Positions 36,166 to 46,986 of a stretch of DNA of 64,000 nt are shown one piece after another. Each line of letters opens with the position of its first letter. Positions within the stretch are counted from its first letter, which is position 1. Origin of the DNA: Armillaria gallica (taxonomy: Eukaryota > Basidiomycota > Agaricomycetes > Agaricales > Physalacriaceae). The stretch spans positions 1,891,001 through 1,955,000 of the forward strand of contig JBANDB010000007.1 of the NCBI GenBank assembly GCA_037576215.1, written 5' to 3'. The position numbers and the translations under genes were made by a program. The notes beneath the pieces are model-generated. The model made no database searches and was not told the DNA's origin. It worked only from the letters and a program-made list of their open reading frames with translations.

Positions 36166-36762
36166 TCAATAGGTTTGGGACGGCACAATAACGCGAGGAT
36201 GACCAAAAACATGGCGGATCTTTTGGAACTCACGGGTGGCCATGCTCTCCAGGTCATCGAGCACATCGATGATTGCGCTGCGACTCCAACGATGCGGACT
36301 GTAGTGATTATAAAGCCACAATTGCTTTAGACCCATAATAAAGAGCGTGAAAATCTCCTGTACATTAGGTTCAGCAAAGGAATCAAAACAGAAGGGATGA
36401 CGAACTATTTTCCGCTGCTCCTTATCTGGCTCGTTTCCTCCCGTGAACCCTCCTGAAACATCCTCTGGCCACAAAGAAAAGTATTCTTCATATATCCCGC
36501 CAAGGAAGCGCAGCACCGTGTCTGCGTAGACGGCACGTTCAAAGGCCGGGCCAAACTCAGCAAGCCAGAGGCGCTGCTCCGGAGAATAATACAATCTTAT
36601 AGCGTATTCGTATTCTGATGAAGCCGCGAAGACTCCAATAATGCTTCTGTTCGAGATTATTGTTAAGCGTAGAATGCAAGTATTAAGGATACCAACCTAC
36701 AAAGAGCCATCCCCAATTCGGTTATACCGATGGTAGTGAAAGAGGTCGTAGTCCAGAGACAT
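36166..36762 (-). CDS. Small cargo protein, unknown
   Basis: Two exons join cleanly: 36762-36701 and 36646-36166 (180 aa). The start MSLDYDLFHYHRYNRIGDGS is preceded by the motif array at 36.83-36.96 kb. The body has RLYYSPEQRLWLAEFGPAFE, VLRFLGGIYEEYFSLWPEDV and FTLFIMGLKQLWLYNHYSPH. It resembles short agaricomycete proteins with a conserved Y/WFxxWPE motif. It is convergent with the transposase gene, with 92 bp between the stops. No enzymatic motif is seen. Confidence 0.6.
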
Positions 36763-36828
36763 ATTCAATGCAGGAGGAAGCGCTGTTATAGGTATGCGAT
36801 GAGAGCGCAAGCATTGCGGGTTCGTTCT

Positions 36829-36955
36829 ACTTTTGTACATTTCTATGGAATCGACTTTGTACATTACCGTGGAATCGACTTTGTACATTACCGCGGAATT
36901 GATTTTGTACATTCCTGTGATGTCACTTTGTACATTACCGTGGAATCACCTGTAC
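36829..36955 (+). repeat. Tandem array, 22-bp unit, five copies
   Basis: The unit is ggaatcgactttgtacatta, repeated with small changes (ctttgtacattaccgtgg). It is the plus-strand form of the element motif and sits upstream of the minus-strand cargo gene 36166-36762. Confidence 0.8.
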
Positions 36956-36999
36956 ACAGTGAAGAAGCGCGTACAATGATCATGATCGAAGCGTCTATT

Positions 37000-37660
37000 C
37001 AATCTGTATATTGATGACGCCATGGAGCCGACTGTACAGCTAAGCGACACGCGGTGCGAACAGCATACTTATCACGAGTATAGTCATAAGGGCAAACAAT
37101 AAACTGGAAAATTTTGGTATTCATTTGTTCCTCACTGTATGTTAGCGCAAGATAAGAATACTGAGACGGATTCAACATTTTTTGATATCGCAACTGAATA
37201 GCATAAAAGGGTATAGAAATATGGTTCCACTGCTAGGGGTACGACAAAAACAAAAAGAGACCCAAGTGGCAGTGCGTCAGTCCCTCGCTCTTCTCGGACG
37301 AATCGGTGGCTAAAGGAATTGCAAACCGTTGAATTACATATTTTTCCATGAGCCAGTAGTACAGCCGCGTAAAAGTTTGAGATCCCATCACAGTAGTGCG
37401 ATCCCAGATCTGTACCTAAAGTGGATGAAAGGGCGCAGAATCGGGTGACGACGAGCAAGGAGGCGGGGAATCAATGTGAAGCGTGGGAAATTGTAGCCGG
37501 GTATAGCTGCAGCATGATCTAGCTTGTTGGCATGTGATTTTGACATTTTGCGGGACTTTGCAAAGTGCTTCCACTGTACGGAACTACGATAGAACGCGTA
37601 AATTGATCTGCACTGTAGTTACCGGGAGAATTTGTACAGTATGGACGCTATAGCCTCTTG
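37000..37660. other. Spacer inside the KDZ element
   Basis: No gene is supported. There are loosely motif-like words (tttgcaaagtgcttccactgta, about 37557-37578) and several overlapping open frames on the minus strand without a domain. Confidence 0.4.
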
Positions 37661-37664
37661 TCCG

Positions 37665-38062
37665 GATTTTTTCTCGTCGAAATACCTCCAAACTTGTCCG
37701 AATTCAGAACGTTACCTTCTGTGGGTCATTTTTTGTCCGAATTCAGGAACTGACATGCTAAAAATTGTAAAAACTCGCCAAAAGTCACTAAAATTTGTCC
37801 ACAGTCCGAAACTGCAAAGACAAGCCATTGTTCTCAGCGAAAAATGTTCAATTTGTGCCACTCAACGCTATTATAACACAGCATACAATGCTGGCTCCAA
37901 GCACAATGCCCGGTGCCATCTGTCCGAATTCAAAACTGACCTTGTACGAATGCCAATTGTTGTCCGAATAAAAAATCCAACATGTCGGTGAGAGGAGCTC
38001 AATTTGTCCGAATTATGACCTGACATCGGGGCTCCGCGACCCCAAATTTGTCCGGACTAGAG
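37665..38062 (+). repeat. Right subterminal repeats (TTGTCCGAATT)
   Basis: The word ttgtccgaattca or close variants occurs about seven times: near 37657, 37693, 37732, 37796 (variant), 37920, 37962, 38003 and 38047. Several copies are followed by aactgac or gacctgac. Subterminal direct repeats are typical binding sites for transposases with 8-bp duplications. The left end has only weak versions (tttgtccacaaccc). Confidence 0.7.
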
Positions 38063-38094
38063 AACCAACCTCCGAGAGGATAATCGTGGGTCCT
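38062..38094 (-). repeat. Right terminal inverted repeat of the KDZ element
   Basis: 33 bp; the minus strand begins AGGACCCACGATTATCC. It pairs with 19903-19935. Confidence 0.9.
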
Positions 38095-38102
38095 GTTCAT
38101 AC
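38095..38102. repeat. Target-site duplication, right (GTTCATAC)
   Basis: Identical to 19895-19902. Confidence 0.9.
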
Positions 38103-38240
38103 ATGCTAGTCTCGGACCTACCTGTGCACAAAACCTTGTGAGTGACACCAATGAATCGCGCTGACGATTTGTGGTGCCCACCATCTGATATCACGTTCGG
38201 AAATCCTGCCGTCCAGCGCGCTGGACTCCAACACGTCCCA
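38103..38240 (-). pseudogene. Kinase copy 2, 5' fragment beyond the transposon
   Basis: On the minus strand this matches kinase copy 1 at 4992-5140. It encodes the end of the N-lobe to the catalytic loop (LDGRISERDI-like, then the HR of HRD) and the first part of the intron in which the KDZ element sits. Similarity stops at 38240 (acacgtccca), after which unrelated repeats begin. The glycine loop and VxK exons are therefore missing from this copy. Confidence 0.85.
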
Positions 38241-38404
38241 GGAACGATGCATAAGCGGCTTACCTATCCATGCAATCGACGCGCATTGCAGGGTTTGACT
38301 AGGGTGAAAGGGGAAGCCTTCGTGCCCTCAGCGAGATTAATCGCCTGCATGAGATGACGTGGCGTCGTGTTGGGTACCGTTATAGCCGCGATATGGATAT
38401 TGGG

Positions 38405-38480
38405 GAAAAACATTAAATCACGCTTAGGTTTCGAACCTGAGCAACTGAGTATGTTGCTCCGCCATGGTAAAAGTGTGGTA
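38405..38480 (-). repeat. SINE-like tRNA head
   Basis: The minus strand reads TTTTACCATGGCGGAGCAAC and later GCTCAGGTTCGAAACC, the arrangement shared by the family at 6.95 and 40.15 kb. Confidence 0.45.
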
Positions 38481-38721
38481 CAGACACACTGGGCCATGGT
38501 TGTTGGTGTTCCTCAATGGGCAGTTGATGAGATATCGTCCGTTCCGAGTGCATGAACGACTCTGCGAGTAGGCCGACCGTAAGCCGGAGAGGAAGAGAAG
38601 GCATAATTTTGGGGATGATAAGGAGGCCAAATTGTTCGGGTTTGACTTCGGAGACTTCGTTCCCAAAACGCTTGCATCGATACAAAATAATTCGTGTCTA
38701 CGAAACTGAGGAGAGACAGTA

Positions 38722-38790
38722 CTAGAGTTCGAACCTTGAGGACAACGGCGCCTGTAGCATAGCGCCGTATTAGCGGGGGAATCGAAGAAG
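38722..38790 (-). repeat. SINE-like tRNA head
   Basis: The minus strand reads TACGGCGCTATGCTACAGGC and later CAAGGTTCGAACTC, the same family. It is short and degenerate. Confidence 0.4.
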
Positions 38791-39059
38791 GGGCCTTCTG
38801 GGAGGGAGAATGGAGAGAGGCTTGACTTGGGTCTTTCTGCATCACAGGGGCGGCGGGGTCAGGTAGAAGACAGATACAGTGTTCGTCAGTTGGTAGTGGC
38901 GAGGCATAAAAGTTTGTGTGTGACATTGCACAACGTCCATTGCCGCGTTCATGTCTCCCTTCCGTCCAGTCCGGGTCTAGATGTCAACCATAGTAAGCGC
39001 TTGGCTCCTGCATGGTGATACTGCTAAGGGTGTCATACTGGAAAAACAGTTCAGCATCC

Positions 39060-39640
39060 TCTCAAGCTAAGGCACTGCACCTCAGACTCCGAGCATGTTC
39101 CCCAATGAGAGAACGACGGAGCTGAAGGCAAAGATACTACATGTTTCGAGTTTAGCACAACGTTTTGGATGTTGAACGCTTCTCATTACCTGCTGAAGGT
39201 ATCGCCTGATTGAGTCCAAGTTCCCGAACTTTCATTGAGACAGACGAGTAAGTCGCTCCCTGGTCAATAATCAGAACGGTTACAATCATGGCAGAGAAAA
39301 TGTACCATCTGCTGTAACCCGATAAAATTTCCCTGTCGTTGTATGATCGCCTTGCAGGCGACGTCCCACTCAGCGAGCCGGACTCATATACAAGGAACCC
39401 CCTACGCAGTCTCCGAGGACGCGTTCCGTCTACACTCATCGTCCAGTTCCGCTTCCTCACTGATCAGCCTGCCTGTTTTCAAACGGCGTATGATTTCTGA
39501 GTGTATGGCCTCAACGAGATGGAAGGGCAGAAGAAAAAGGTAATCAGCAGTCAACGTCCGTGTCATGGTGTTAAGCCAAGCCTCGTTCGTCCTTTGCCGC
39601 ATGCTGTCTAGGAAGCGGACTAGAGTGTGTACAAGGTACA
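39060..39640 (+). repeat. Repeat family A, partial relic
   Basis: It shares the ctgctgtaacc, gacgtccc(c)actc and ggcgtatgatttctgagtgtat blocks with 41480-41720, in the same order and orientation. Confidence 0.45.
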
Positions 39641-39754
39641 ATTTGTGCTTTATCGGGGCTCTTTCCTATTATTTTGGCAGCACCGTGACGAGCCGGCGGA
39701 GATGACGCGTGAATAGGATGACCATCCGTCTTTCACGGTCACTGGTCTTCTTCG

Positions 39755-39960
39755 AGCGTGATCATTCATTTGCAACTTCTCATGCACGTCGCCGGTCCAG
39801 CCACGCGCCTTCCCTCGTGCACAAACTGATACTTCTGAATTTCTCGCCCGCGTTACAAAAAAGCTCTTTTTTACCCTGATCTTAAGCACTATCAAGGTCC
39901 GAACCTTGGGTAGAGAGGACACAAGTTGCTTCTGAGTTATAGCGCCATAGCAACCCCGGG
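39755..39960 (-). repeat. SINE-like element, second full copy
   Basis: Head and body match 11840-12115, in the same orientation. The minus-strand head is TGGCGCTATAACTCAGAAGC and its box B-like word is AAGGTTCGGACCTTG. Confidence 0.55.
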
Positions 39961-40139
39961 GCCAAGTCTGTGATAGGGATCGGTGATGAGATGAATATGT
40001 AGGTGTATGACCAGTGTATTGAGACGCGGGTAATTGCAATTTAGTGCAAAAACTGAGCTATGGATGCTGAACGTTGAACATGAATCGGTCTCTTCGTATA
40101 CGCCAGGCATCACTAGAAAAATGGTAGAAGATTAACGAA

Positions 40140-40215
40140 TGGACACTATCAGGGTTTGAACCTGGGGTTCCGAGGGCATTGCTCCTGCATTACAGTGCCA
40201 CGATAAAATAATAAT
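40140..40215 (-). repeat. SINE-like tRNA head
   Basis: The minus strand reads TATCGTGGCACTGTAATGCA and later CCCAGGTTCAAACCCTG. As at 6.95 kb, it lies directly left of a family A repeat, so the two may be parts of one composite repeat. Confidence 0.5.
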
Positions 40216-40234
40216 AGTGGTCAACCTGAAGCGG

Positions 40235-41830
40235 CGCGCACAATCGGGTGACCATCTTCTCTTTGCACACTAGGAAGAAGGGGCGTGGAGTCGGCACTTG
40301 CAGGCGTTTCCGTCCAGGATTTCAATTTCATGCATGGCGCCTGCGAGAGAAAAAAGAAAGGAGGCGGTCGCGAGTTCCATAAGACACTTATCCCGCCCGT
40401 TTCTAGGATCTATATTCACGAAGTCGAGGAGTGTTGTTCGTCGGATGGTGAAGGAGCAGGGGCCAAGAGTAGGCGTCTCGCTCAGAGATGAGCAAGGAAA
40501 CAGGTGACACGTCGTTCAATTCAAAGGTGGCGTTATTGTACTCTCTTCTTTCAATCGCAAGCGCAGAGCTATCTCCCGTATCCTGACTAGCGCCAAAACT
40601 CAATCCATGGGTCGATGTGCCGCATGGAAGACATGTTTTCACAGCAGGAGTGGACGGAATGGGACGGGACTGGACAACGATACCATTCGAGCTGGACCTA
40701 TCAAGGCGAATTCGGGGGAAGGTAGGTACACCTGCGGGTACGAGAGTATTTGACGGGAGAGAGTGAAGTTGTTATTATATCGCCTGCGTAATGATCAGAA
40801 TGACGATTTTGGTGGTGAAAACCACGTACCATTGCCTGCGCTCAACATCACAAGAACGGCCCCAACAAGGAGCAAGCCACCGTTATTCCCCGGTAGCCCC
40901 TCCAACCAACTTGCCGAGCAGCGCCTCTCTTTCTGTTGCGAGTTCTCCAAGGACCAAAAGCTCGAGCCGTCCGTCCATCCCGAGTGCACGCGCCAAGTCC
41001 ATAGTTCGTCGACCACTATCTCACCGTCCGATTAGGCAAAGCGCTATGGTTTGATGCGCGTATACATCGTTTCCCTCCGCGCGGAAGAACGAACAGGTAT
41101 GGTCGGGTGGATTGTGGGGACTTGCGCAGTGTTCTTCGAATGAGAGCCAAGGGAGAGGATACTATGTCGTTTGATGTTATCCAGACGTTCTCGATGTCGA
41201 AAGATATGGTGGCGGGCGCGACGTCACCCTTATATAACGGATGGTCAGAAAACGGCGGACGACGATAACGGCGAGAAACACACCACTGGCCAACACCTGT
41301 TCGCCATCCCCGTAACCGTCTCACTGCCTGCACTAACCAAACGTCCCACGATCCCGCGCTTCCTCCAAAGAAGATCAAAGACGGCCTCCCATTCTTTCTC
41401 CGAGGACCAGTTGAGATGCGCCTGTCCTGTACCGCAATAATTTTTCCGGGGGTAGATTCGTGCTTGATGTAGTCGGGAATTTAATCATCCGCTGTAACCC
41501 TCTCCGTCTGTGCATAATCACCCCACAGCCATCGACGTCCCCACTCGACTCGCCAGACTCATACACAGCAACACGTCTACCTTCCTACGTCCATCTCATT
41601 GATAAGCCTGCAGACGGCGCATGATTTCTGTGTGTATGGATGGAAGGGAGGAAAGGAAAACAGCGGTCATGGTTGTAAGCCAAATTTCGTTCGGTATTTG
41701 CCGCAGTCCGAGTCTTAGTCCTTCGGTCTCGCGCTTCATGATCTCTCAATTACTCAATGAAGCGATTCGACTTGATCCCCAGTATAAGGGTCGATACGGC
41801 GACACGGTGAGATGAACGGTCCTCGAGGCA
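40235..41830 (+). repeat. Repeat family A, relic 2 (no LINE)
   Basis: It matches 7017-7389 and 8898-9930 in order. At about 40830-40920 it shows the sequence around the point where relic 1 holds the LINE: ccattgcctgcg, then roughly 95 bp, then cctctctttctgttgcgag. Confidence 0.55.
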
Positions 41831-42600
41831 TTCTGTTCCGAACGTGTTATTATTCATCATCTATCTTTTCCTTCGTGCCAAATCGTCTTCTTGCCGCGCC
41901 ATTTTAGAGAGACTGTCGTGCTGTTCAACTCTTGCACGTCGCTGGTCAGAAAGAAGGCCTCCTTCGACTTTCGCCCTCTTTGAGGTAGCTTTCAAAGCGT
42001 TGTCATGAGGATTCCAGATATTAATCTTAGATGACCTCCATGTTCGTTCGGGTCCATGCATTGTGACTTCTCCACAGCGTGCAGTAATGATCACCTGTAC
42101 TGCCATATTCAGGGATCTTTAGGCGTATTATTGGAGGTCTTTGATCATTCTATGTCTATTGACGTCGTGAATGAGGTCATGTATGCGGTCAGACTTCGGA
42201 ACCTTGACTTACTCAGCGCCTGATCTCCGCATCCCTCTCGATTGCACCTGGTCGAGCCTGTGCGTGTCCTAATACCAAGGTCCTTCTGATGAGGAACCAC
42301 GTTTTAATTTCATCCGTAGCTTCGCGACATATAGTACTCGTGTTTCCCTTTGGGACGGCGAGATCTTGATCCCTGCTCGTTGAAGTTTGGGATACCTCCA
42401 TCCTTTGAAAGTCAATAACATGCGTATCAGTGCAGGACTGTCACGGATGATGCTGTTGATCGGGCAAACAGCCGTTCTAATCTTCTTCACCAATGCCTAC
42501 GGACCAGTGACACAAGAAAAAAATGGAAATGATAATATACAATTCGTTCCTACCGGCTATATATATTCCTGAGGTCTGAGAAACAGTGTTACGCACTTCT

Positions 42601-44296
42601 TCAACAACGAAGCTTTTGAGGACTATACGGTTCTTCTAGATACTGTATTTCGTTGGGAGTGAGCACCACATTCAAACCGCCTATCAAACACACCATTACC
42701 GGGAAATGAAAGCGAATAACACAAACGTACCAATAGCGTCCGAAAGTTTGTCAGTGGACGATGCATTGATGATCAAGGCACAAACACCTGCGCCAAGGAC
42801 ATCAGTAGGTTATTAGATAGAACACCTCCATTTGACTATACCTTCTCGACTAAGGGACCATGCAACGGCGACTTGCGTCATGGTGATGTTTCTCCGGCTA
42901 GCAATCTCTTCCACCCTTGATGTAGGAACAGGTGTCAGGAGCATGATACATAGACAGATGTATGAATACCTGGAGATAATCGTATTATGCCACTTTGGAC
43001 GGTTTTGGGTAGTTCTGTCGTGCGAGTGAGCAAATCATACAGCGTACATAAGATGCACATACCCGATATCGGCAAGCGTAATAAGTTGCTGATGCAGAGG
43101 TAGGATGACAGCACCGCTAGCAAGTGTGGACCAAGGTACAGATGAGACACCGAAATGCTGCGGTGAATGTCAGATACCGCTGAAACTATTCTGCACACCA
43201 GACAAACCTTCAAGGCAGGGAACAATTCATGTTCGTCCTCGCGATAGAGAAGATTGTAGTGATTTTCCACTGCGACGAATGGCGTCAAGTGATGGTTGAG
43301 CGCGTAATCTCCAAATGCAGATTGTGAGTAATCTTGAGATGGCTTCTTCGAAGAGAGTACTTTGCATGGTGAGGACTGTATGTGCGAGGAGATGATGTCA
43401 GGACATAACAATATCGTGAGAGAACCGATGTACATTGCCAAGCGCGACAAGTCGACATTCCGATATATCGAACATAACCAGCTGTTACTACATCATGAAG
43501 GGCTTGCATCTAAACAAATTGAGTTCAGTCTATGAGAGTGATAGAACCTGTAATGTCCTCGCCGTCTCATGAATCGGGGTCTCGGAGTCGAACTCGTGAC
43601 AGTAAAGAACGTCGACATAGTCCAGTTGCAGACGGTCCAGGCTCCTCTTGACTGAATCGAAAATGTGCTGAAGTCTTCGGTGAGCATATAAACTAGAGTA
43701 AGAGTAGGCCCGGACCTTGCGACTGAGTCCATACTGGTTCACATATCCGTTGTAGTCGGCGAACGCTGATGCTCGACCTGGGATCCGTTCGTTCATGGAT
43801 CGTGTTACTGGGTGGAAAACCTGCACAGATGTCATCCACGTGTGCAAACGACGCAAAACCCACCAACCTTTGTCATTACAACAATCTTATCCCGTAACAA
43901 ATCGTGCTGCTTGATGGCTTTCCCTAATACAACTTCGGATTGTCCGTTAGAGTAGATCTGACATATGCAAATGTCGGTTAGTGAAAAGGGCATGCGAAAT
44001 CTTTACATTGGCGGTATCAAAGGTGTTGATTCCGAGATCGTAACTGGTGAAGAGTAAGATGAGTATTGGAAAAAGACGTAGACAATAACGTACGCAGCCT
44101 TGATCTGCTTGATGCTCTCTTCTTCGTTTTGCACCCAACTATACCAATCGGAACTCCCATATACCGTGCAACCGAGGATAATCTTTGACACCTTCATCCC
44201 AGATGATCCAAAGCGTACTGCAAACAATTTGTGAGCCGGGATCATCGGAGGAGCTTGGAACCGACCGAAGGACATATCTGTACTTGGAAGGGACAT
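42601..44296 (-). CDS. Aldo-keto reductase (fungal aryl-alcohol dehydrogenase-like)
   Basis: The ATG at 44296 begins MSLPSTDMSFGRFQAPPMIP. About ten exons follow: KVSKIILGCTVYGSSDWYSW, DLGINTFDTAN, SEVVLGKAIKQHDLL, DKIVVMTK, SVKRSLDRLQLDYVDVLYCHEFD, ALHDVVTAGYVRYIGMSTCRAWQ, NHHLTPFVAVENHYNLLYRE, RVEEIASRRNITMTQVAVAW, INASSTDKLSDAIG and PNEIQYLEEPYSPQKLRC, with the stop at 42601-42603. The AKR catalytic tetrad is present: Asp in FDTAN, Tyr in the following IYSNG, Lys in VVMTK and His in YCHEFD. It should be a cytosolic NADP(H)-dependent reductase of aldehydes or ketones. The segment between ASGAVILPLHQQ and RVEEIA (about 42990-43080) does not match the usual family sequence, so that exon is uncertain. 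It is the most ordinary gene in the window. Confidence 0.8.
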
Positions 44297-44499
44297 CGTG
44301 GGCGGAGGGAAGCCTGGAAAAGTAGCCGGTGCGTCTTTGTATCCTCTCGTGATGTGAACCGTGACATGACTGGAAGCTGCCTTGGTTTGCAGGAGAGCCT
44401 GGCAGAGAGGATATTGTCGGCAAATCCTTGCTGACGGACGCCGTGACGCTTTCACCTTCGCCGTCGCCTCAATAATGATGCGACGGCCTCAGGCTTAGT

Positions 44500-46980
44500 A
44501 TCGCCCCACGTTCTCCTTTTTCACAGCTCCCCAGTGGTCGCCGGCACAACAAGGAAGGAGGACCCGATACGATTGGACTACATCCAACTCAGAGTGGTGT
44601 CGGCGACGACCGCAATGATCTAAACACAATGGAGTAGACTTACGGGGATGATCAACGCTGAACACAAGGAAATTCTTAGGACTTTTTGGACTTGCACGGA
44701 TACTGAAGATGGTCTCTGCCAACGTACGCAAGGTGGAACAAGGCTCCACATTGACTTCATTGTACAGGGTGCAGAAAAAGTGGACGAAAAGGCGCCTTCC
44801 CTGGATCCTTGCACCGACTAAGAGCAAGCCACAGCAGCAAGGACGCCAGTTCTTTCTAAAAGAACGTTCGGCCTCGCTGGGGGATGTGTAGTGCGGCAGC
44901 TTGCAGCATGTGGAACTCCCAGACTATGGTCCGAGGAAGACGCAGGTAAGTGCAGGCTAAAAAGACTGGTCGTTCTGAGTCTCTGGATGCAGGCTAAGTG
45001 CGGGCGGACGGGCGCTATGCTTGGAGTACTGCCACGGAATTGCTCAGTATACAGGCATCAGAGGTATATCATGTACCTACATCGTCCTTGACATGTTAGA
45101 GTGCCGCACACCTATTCATCGTCTTCCAATCAACCTAGAAGGTATGAGTTACTAGTATATTGTCTGGGCAACGAGGTCCTGACATACCATCTGGTCCTCC
45201 CTTCTCCCAGGTCTTAGCTTGCAACATTGGACAGTAGTTTCTGGACCTTCAACCTATCGCCCAAGACGATGCTAGTCGGCGATGTTCTATCCAGCCAGAC
45301 AATATATCCTCCAATGTCCAACTGTGCGCAAATTATGTACGGCACCAAGCTTGTGAAGACTACGCATATATGTGGTCTTCTTGAGATGCCGCCTTGCGCC
45401 AAGCTCAGGTATAGTCACTGGTCAGAGAAGATAGGCGATTCACTCACCATATCTCCGCAGGAAGCTAATCCAGAACTTCGACAAGGTTTACACATGATGG
45501 GACACATTTGCTGGCTTACTTGAAGAAGAATAAAATGACGGTGAGGATTCTGCCAGCCACGCCCATTGCAGTGTTGAGAACGGAAGGCTCCACATCCGGA
45601 CTGTCCTGGTCCATAAAACGGCGCGCATGCTGATCCTCAAAGCGTCGTCGTCGCCGTTTGATTGGCCGCGACGCACACTACGGATGACGTTCCAAGTGAA
45701 TCGTTCGACCGCGATTCTTCCATAGTCCTGAAAACGGCCATTCCGACAACCAAGGAGGGTTCCTGGGCTTTCGTATCGACATGCGAGCTGAATCCGACAC
45801 TCTGAGCAAACCGAGGAATATGTTCTACAACAGTGCTGAGGGTTGCCGATGCTCACAACCATCATGAACGGCGGTAGCCTTTCGTGCGTCCCGCCGCTCT
45901 GAGAGTGAGGGCGGCGGTCGTTGTCTCGGTCGACGGTGCCGCAGACGATTTGGATGGGTTTGAACGATTTGGCGATCCCACTGCTAGCACCGAATGCTGC
46001 TCGATGCCTTCCGTCCCTGTGGAAGATGAATTCAATGGATTTTGCATTGAAGATGGCCGTATCAAGCTTACCAGTACCCAAATGTCAGGGACCCTTACCC
46101 TCGAGCTCCACGCCAGACGTCTCTCCAGCATTCCAAAGGACTATACCATCGTTGCGAGGCAATATTGACGAGCTGTTAGTTCATTAGAAAAAGCTGCATT
46201 GATAACCCGAGTGAGACTGTGGTTGGTGGTAGTTGACGTCGTGGTAGTCGACGGTGAAGGGCGTGACCAAACTGTCAGTGCGTCCCACCCTCATCGACTT
46301 CCGTATATTATTTTACAGGAATTTCTCCCACGAATATTTTCACGCCGCTACTCATTGCAGTACCAAGCTGGACATCCTCAATTTCAGTAAAAAATATTAT
46401 TCAACCAACCAACCGGATGTTCATGACCAGCACAATGTCACCGATACTGTGGTATACTACCTTCAATAGTACAATGGCGATCTCGAAATTACCTGCAGAA
46501 TATCGAAGCTACACTCAGTGCTGATATACATGCAGCGACGACGGTATACTTCCCAGCAGTGACACCGAGCATGCTGGTGGGATGAATTGAACACGTCAAG
46601 CATACGTGAGTATTATACTCTCTAGTTGAATTGGCTTGCCGAGAACATTCTCTTCTCAAACCCAAATTATGGTACCACAGGGCCCTTTGTTTCGGTGGAA
46701 TCAAGTGGTAGGTAGTATTATTCGGCACTGTCCATACAGCGCACAAACCCCAGTGCTATCGATCTATTCTCGTCGTTCAGGCAGAATGGCTGATCGCGAA
46801 AATAACTGTGGTAAAATGTCAAGACCATAGGGAAAAACTGTCCTAAAAGACTACAGAAGTACGTATCATAAAAATCGAACGCGGGTTTTCATCATTTTTC
46901 ATAGCGAATAAAGTCTGTTATGACCGCGATGAATATGTTACAACCGCAGGTTCAAGTAAATAGGATCAGCTGCATACAAA
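44500..46980. other. Region without a supported gene
   Basis: A 197-codon open frame at 45488-46081 (minus) has no domain and overlaps an alternative frame. In that frame a short block (RFEDQHARRFMDQDSPDVEP then VAGRILTVILFFFK) looks more protein-like, with one hydrophobic segment, and ends near 45529. It could be the last exon of a membrane protein whose other exons I cannot place. The stretch at 44800-44860 (agagcaagccacagcagcaagg) hints at repeat family A. Confidence 0.35.
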
Positions 46981-46986
46981 CGAAGT

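Larger units (their letters stand above)
19903..38094 (+). mobile_element. 18.2-kb KDZ-type DNA transposon with cargo genes
   Basis: The element runs from AGGACCCATGATTATCC at the left to the inverted complement of AGGACCCACGATTATCC at the right (33-bp TIRs, 3 mismatches). It is flanked by the 8-bp duplication GTTCATAC. Joining 19902 to 38103 restores the kinase intron as seen at 63.54-63.61 kb and 5.12-5.17 kb. Inside are a KDZ transposase (32481-36073) and cargo genes at 21206-24189, 24682-25408, about 26170-26863, 27026-27641, about 28461-28990, 29599-30443, 30433-31227, 31799-32255 and 36166-36762. Eight-base duplications are established for Zisupton/KDZ and for hAT elements. The transposase inside decides for KDZ. 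Arrays of an ACTTTGTACATTACCG motif are spread through it. The transposase carries stops, so this copy is probably no longer autonomous. Confidence 0.9.

Noticed and set aside
24416..36955. CRISPR-like array from the repeated GTACAAAG words
   Set aside because: Units are short, imperfect and without unique spacers of constant length, and the genome is eukaryotic.
19903..38094. hAT element (which also makes 8-bp duplications)
   Set aside because: The only transposase inside has the KDZ cysteine cluster and core, and no hAT dimerisation domain was seen.
19895..38102. Chromosomal inversion or translocation as the cause of the split kinase
   Set aside because: Both halves keep the same orientation, and the break has an 8-bp duplication with inverted termini, as expected of transposition.
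45488..46081. 197-codon minus-strand open frame as a gene
   Set aside because: No domain or splice support, and a different frame of the same strand looks more protein-like over part of it.
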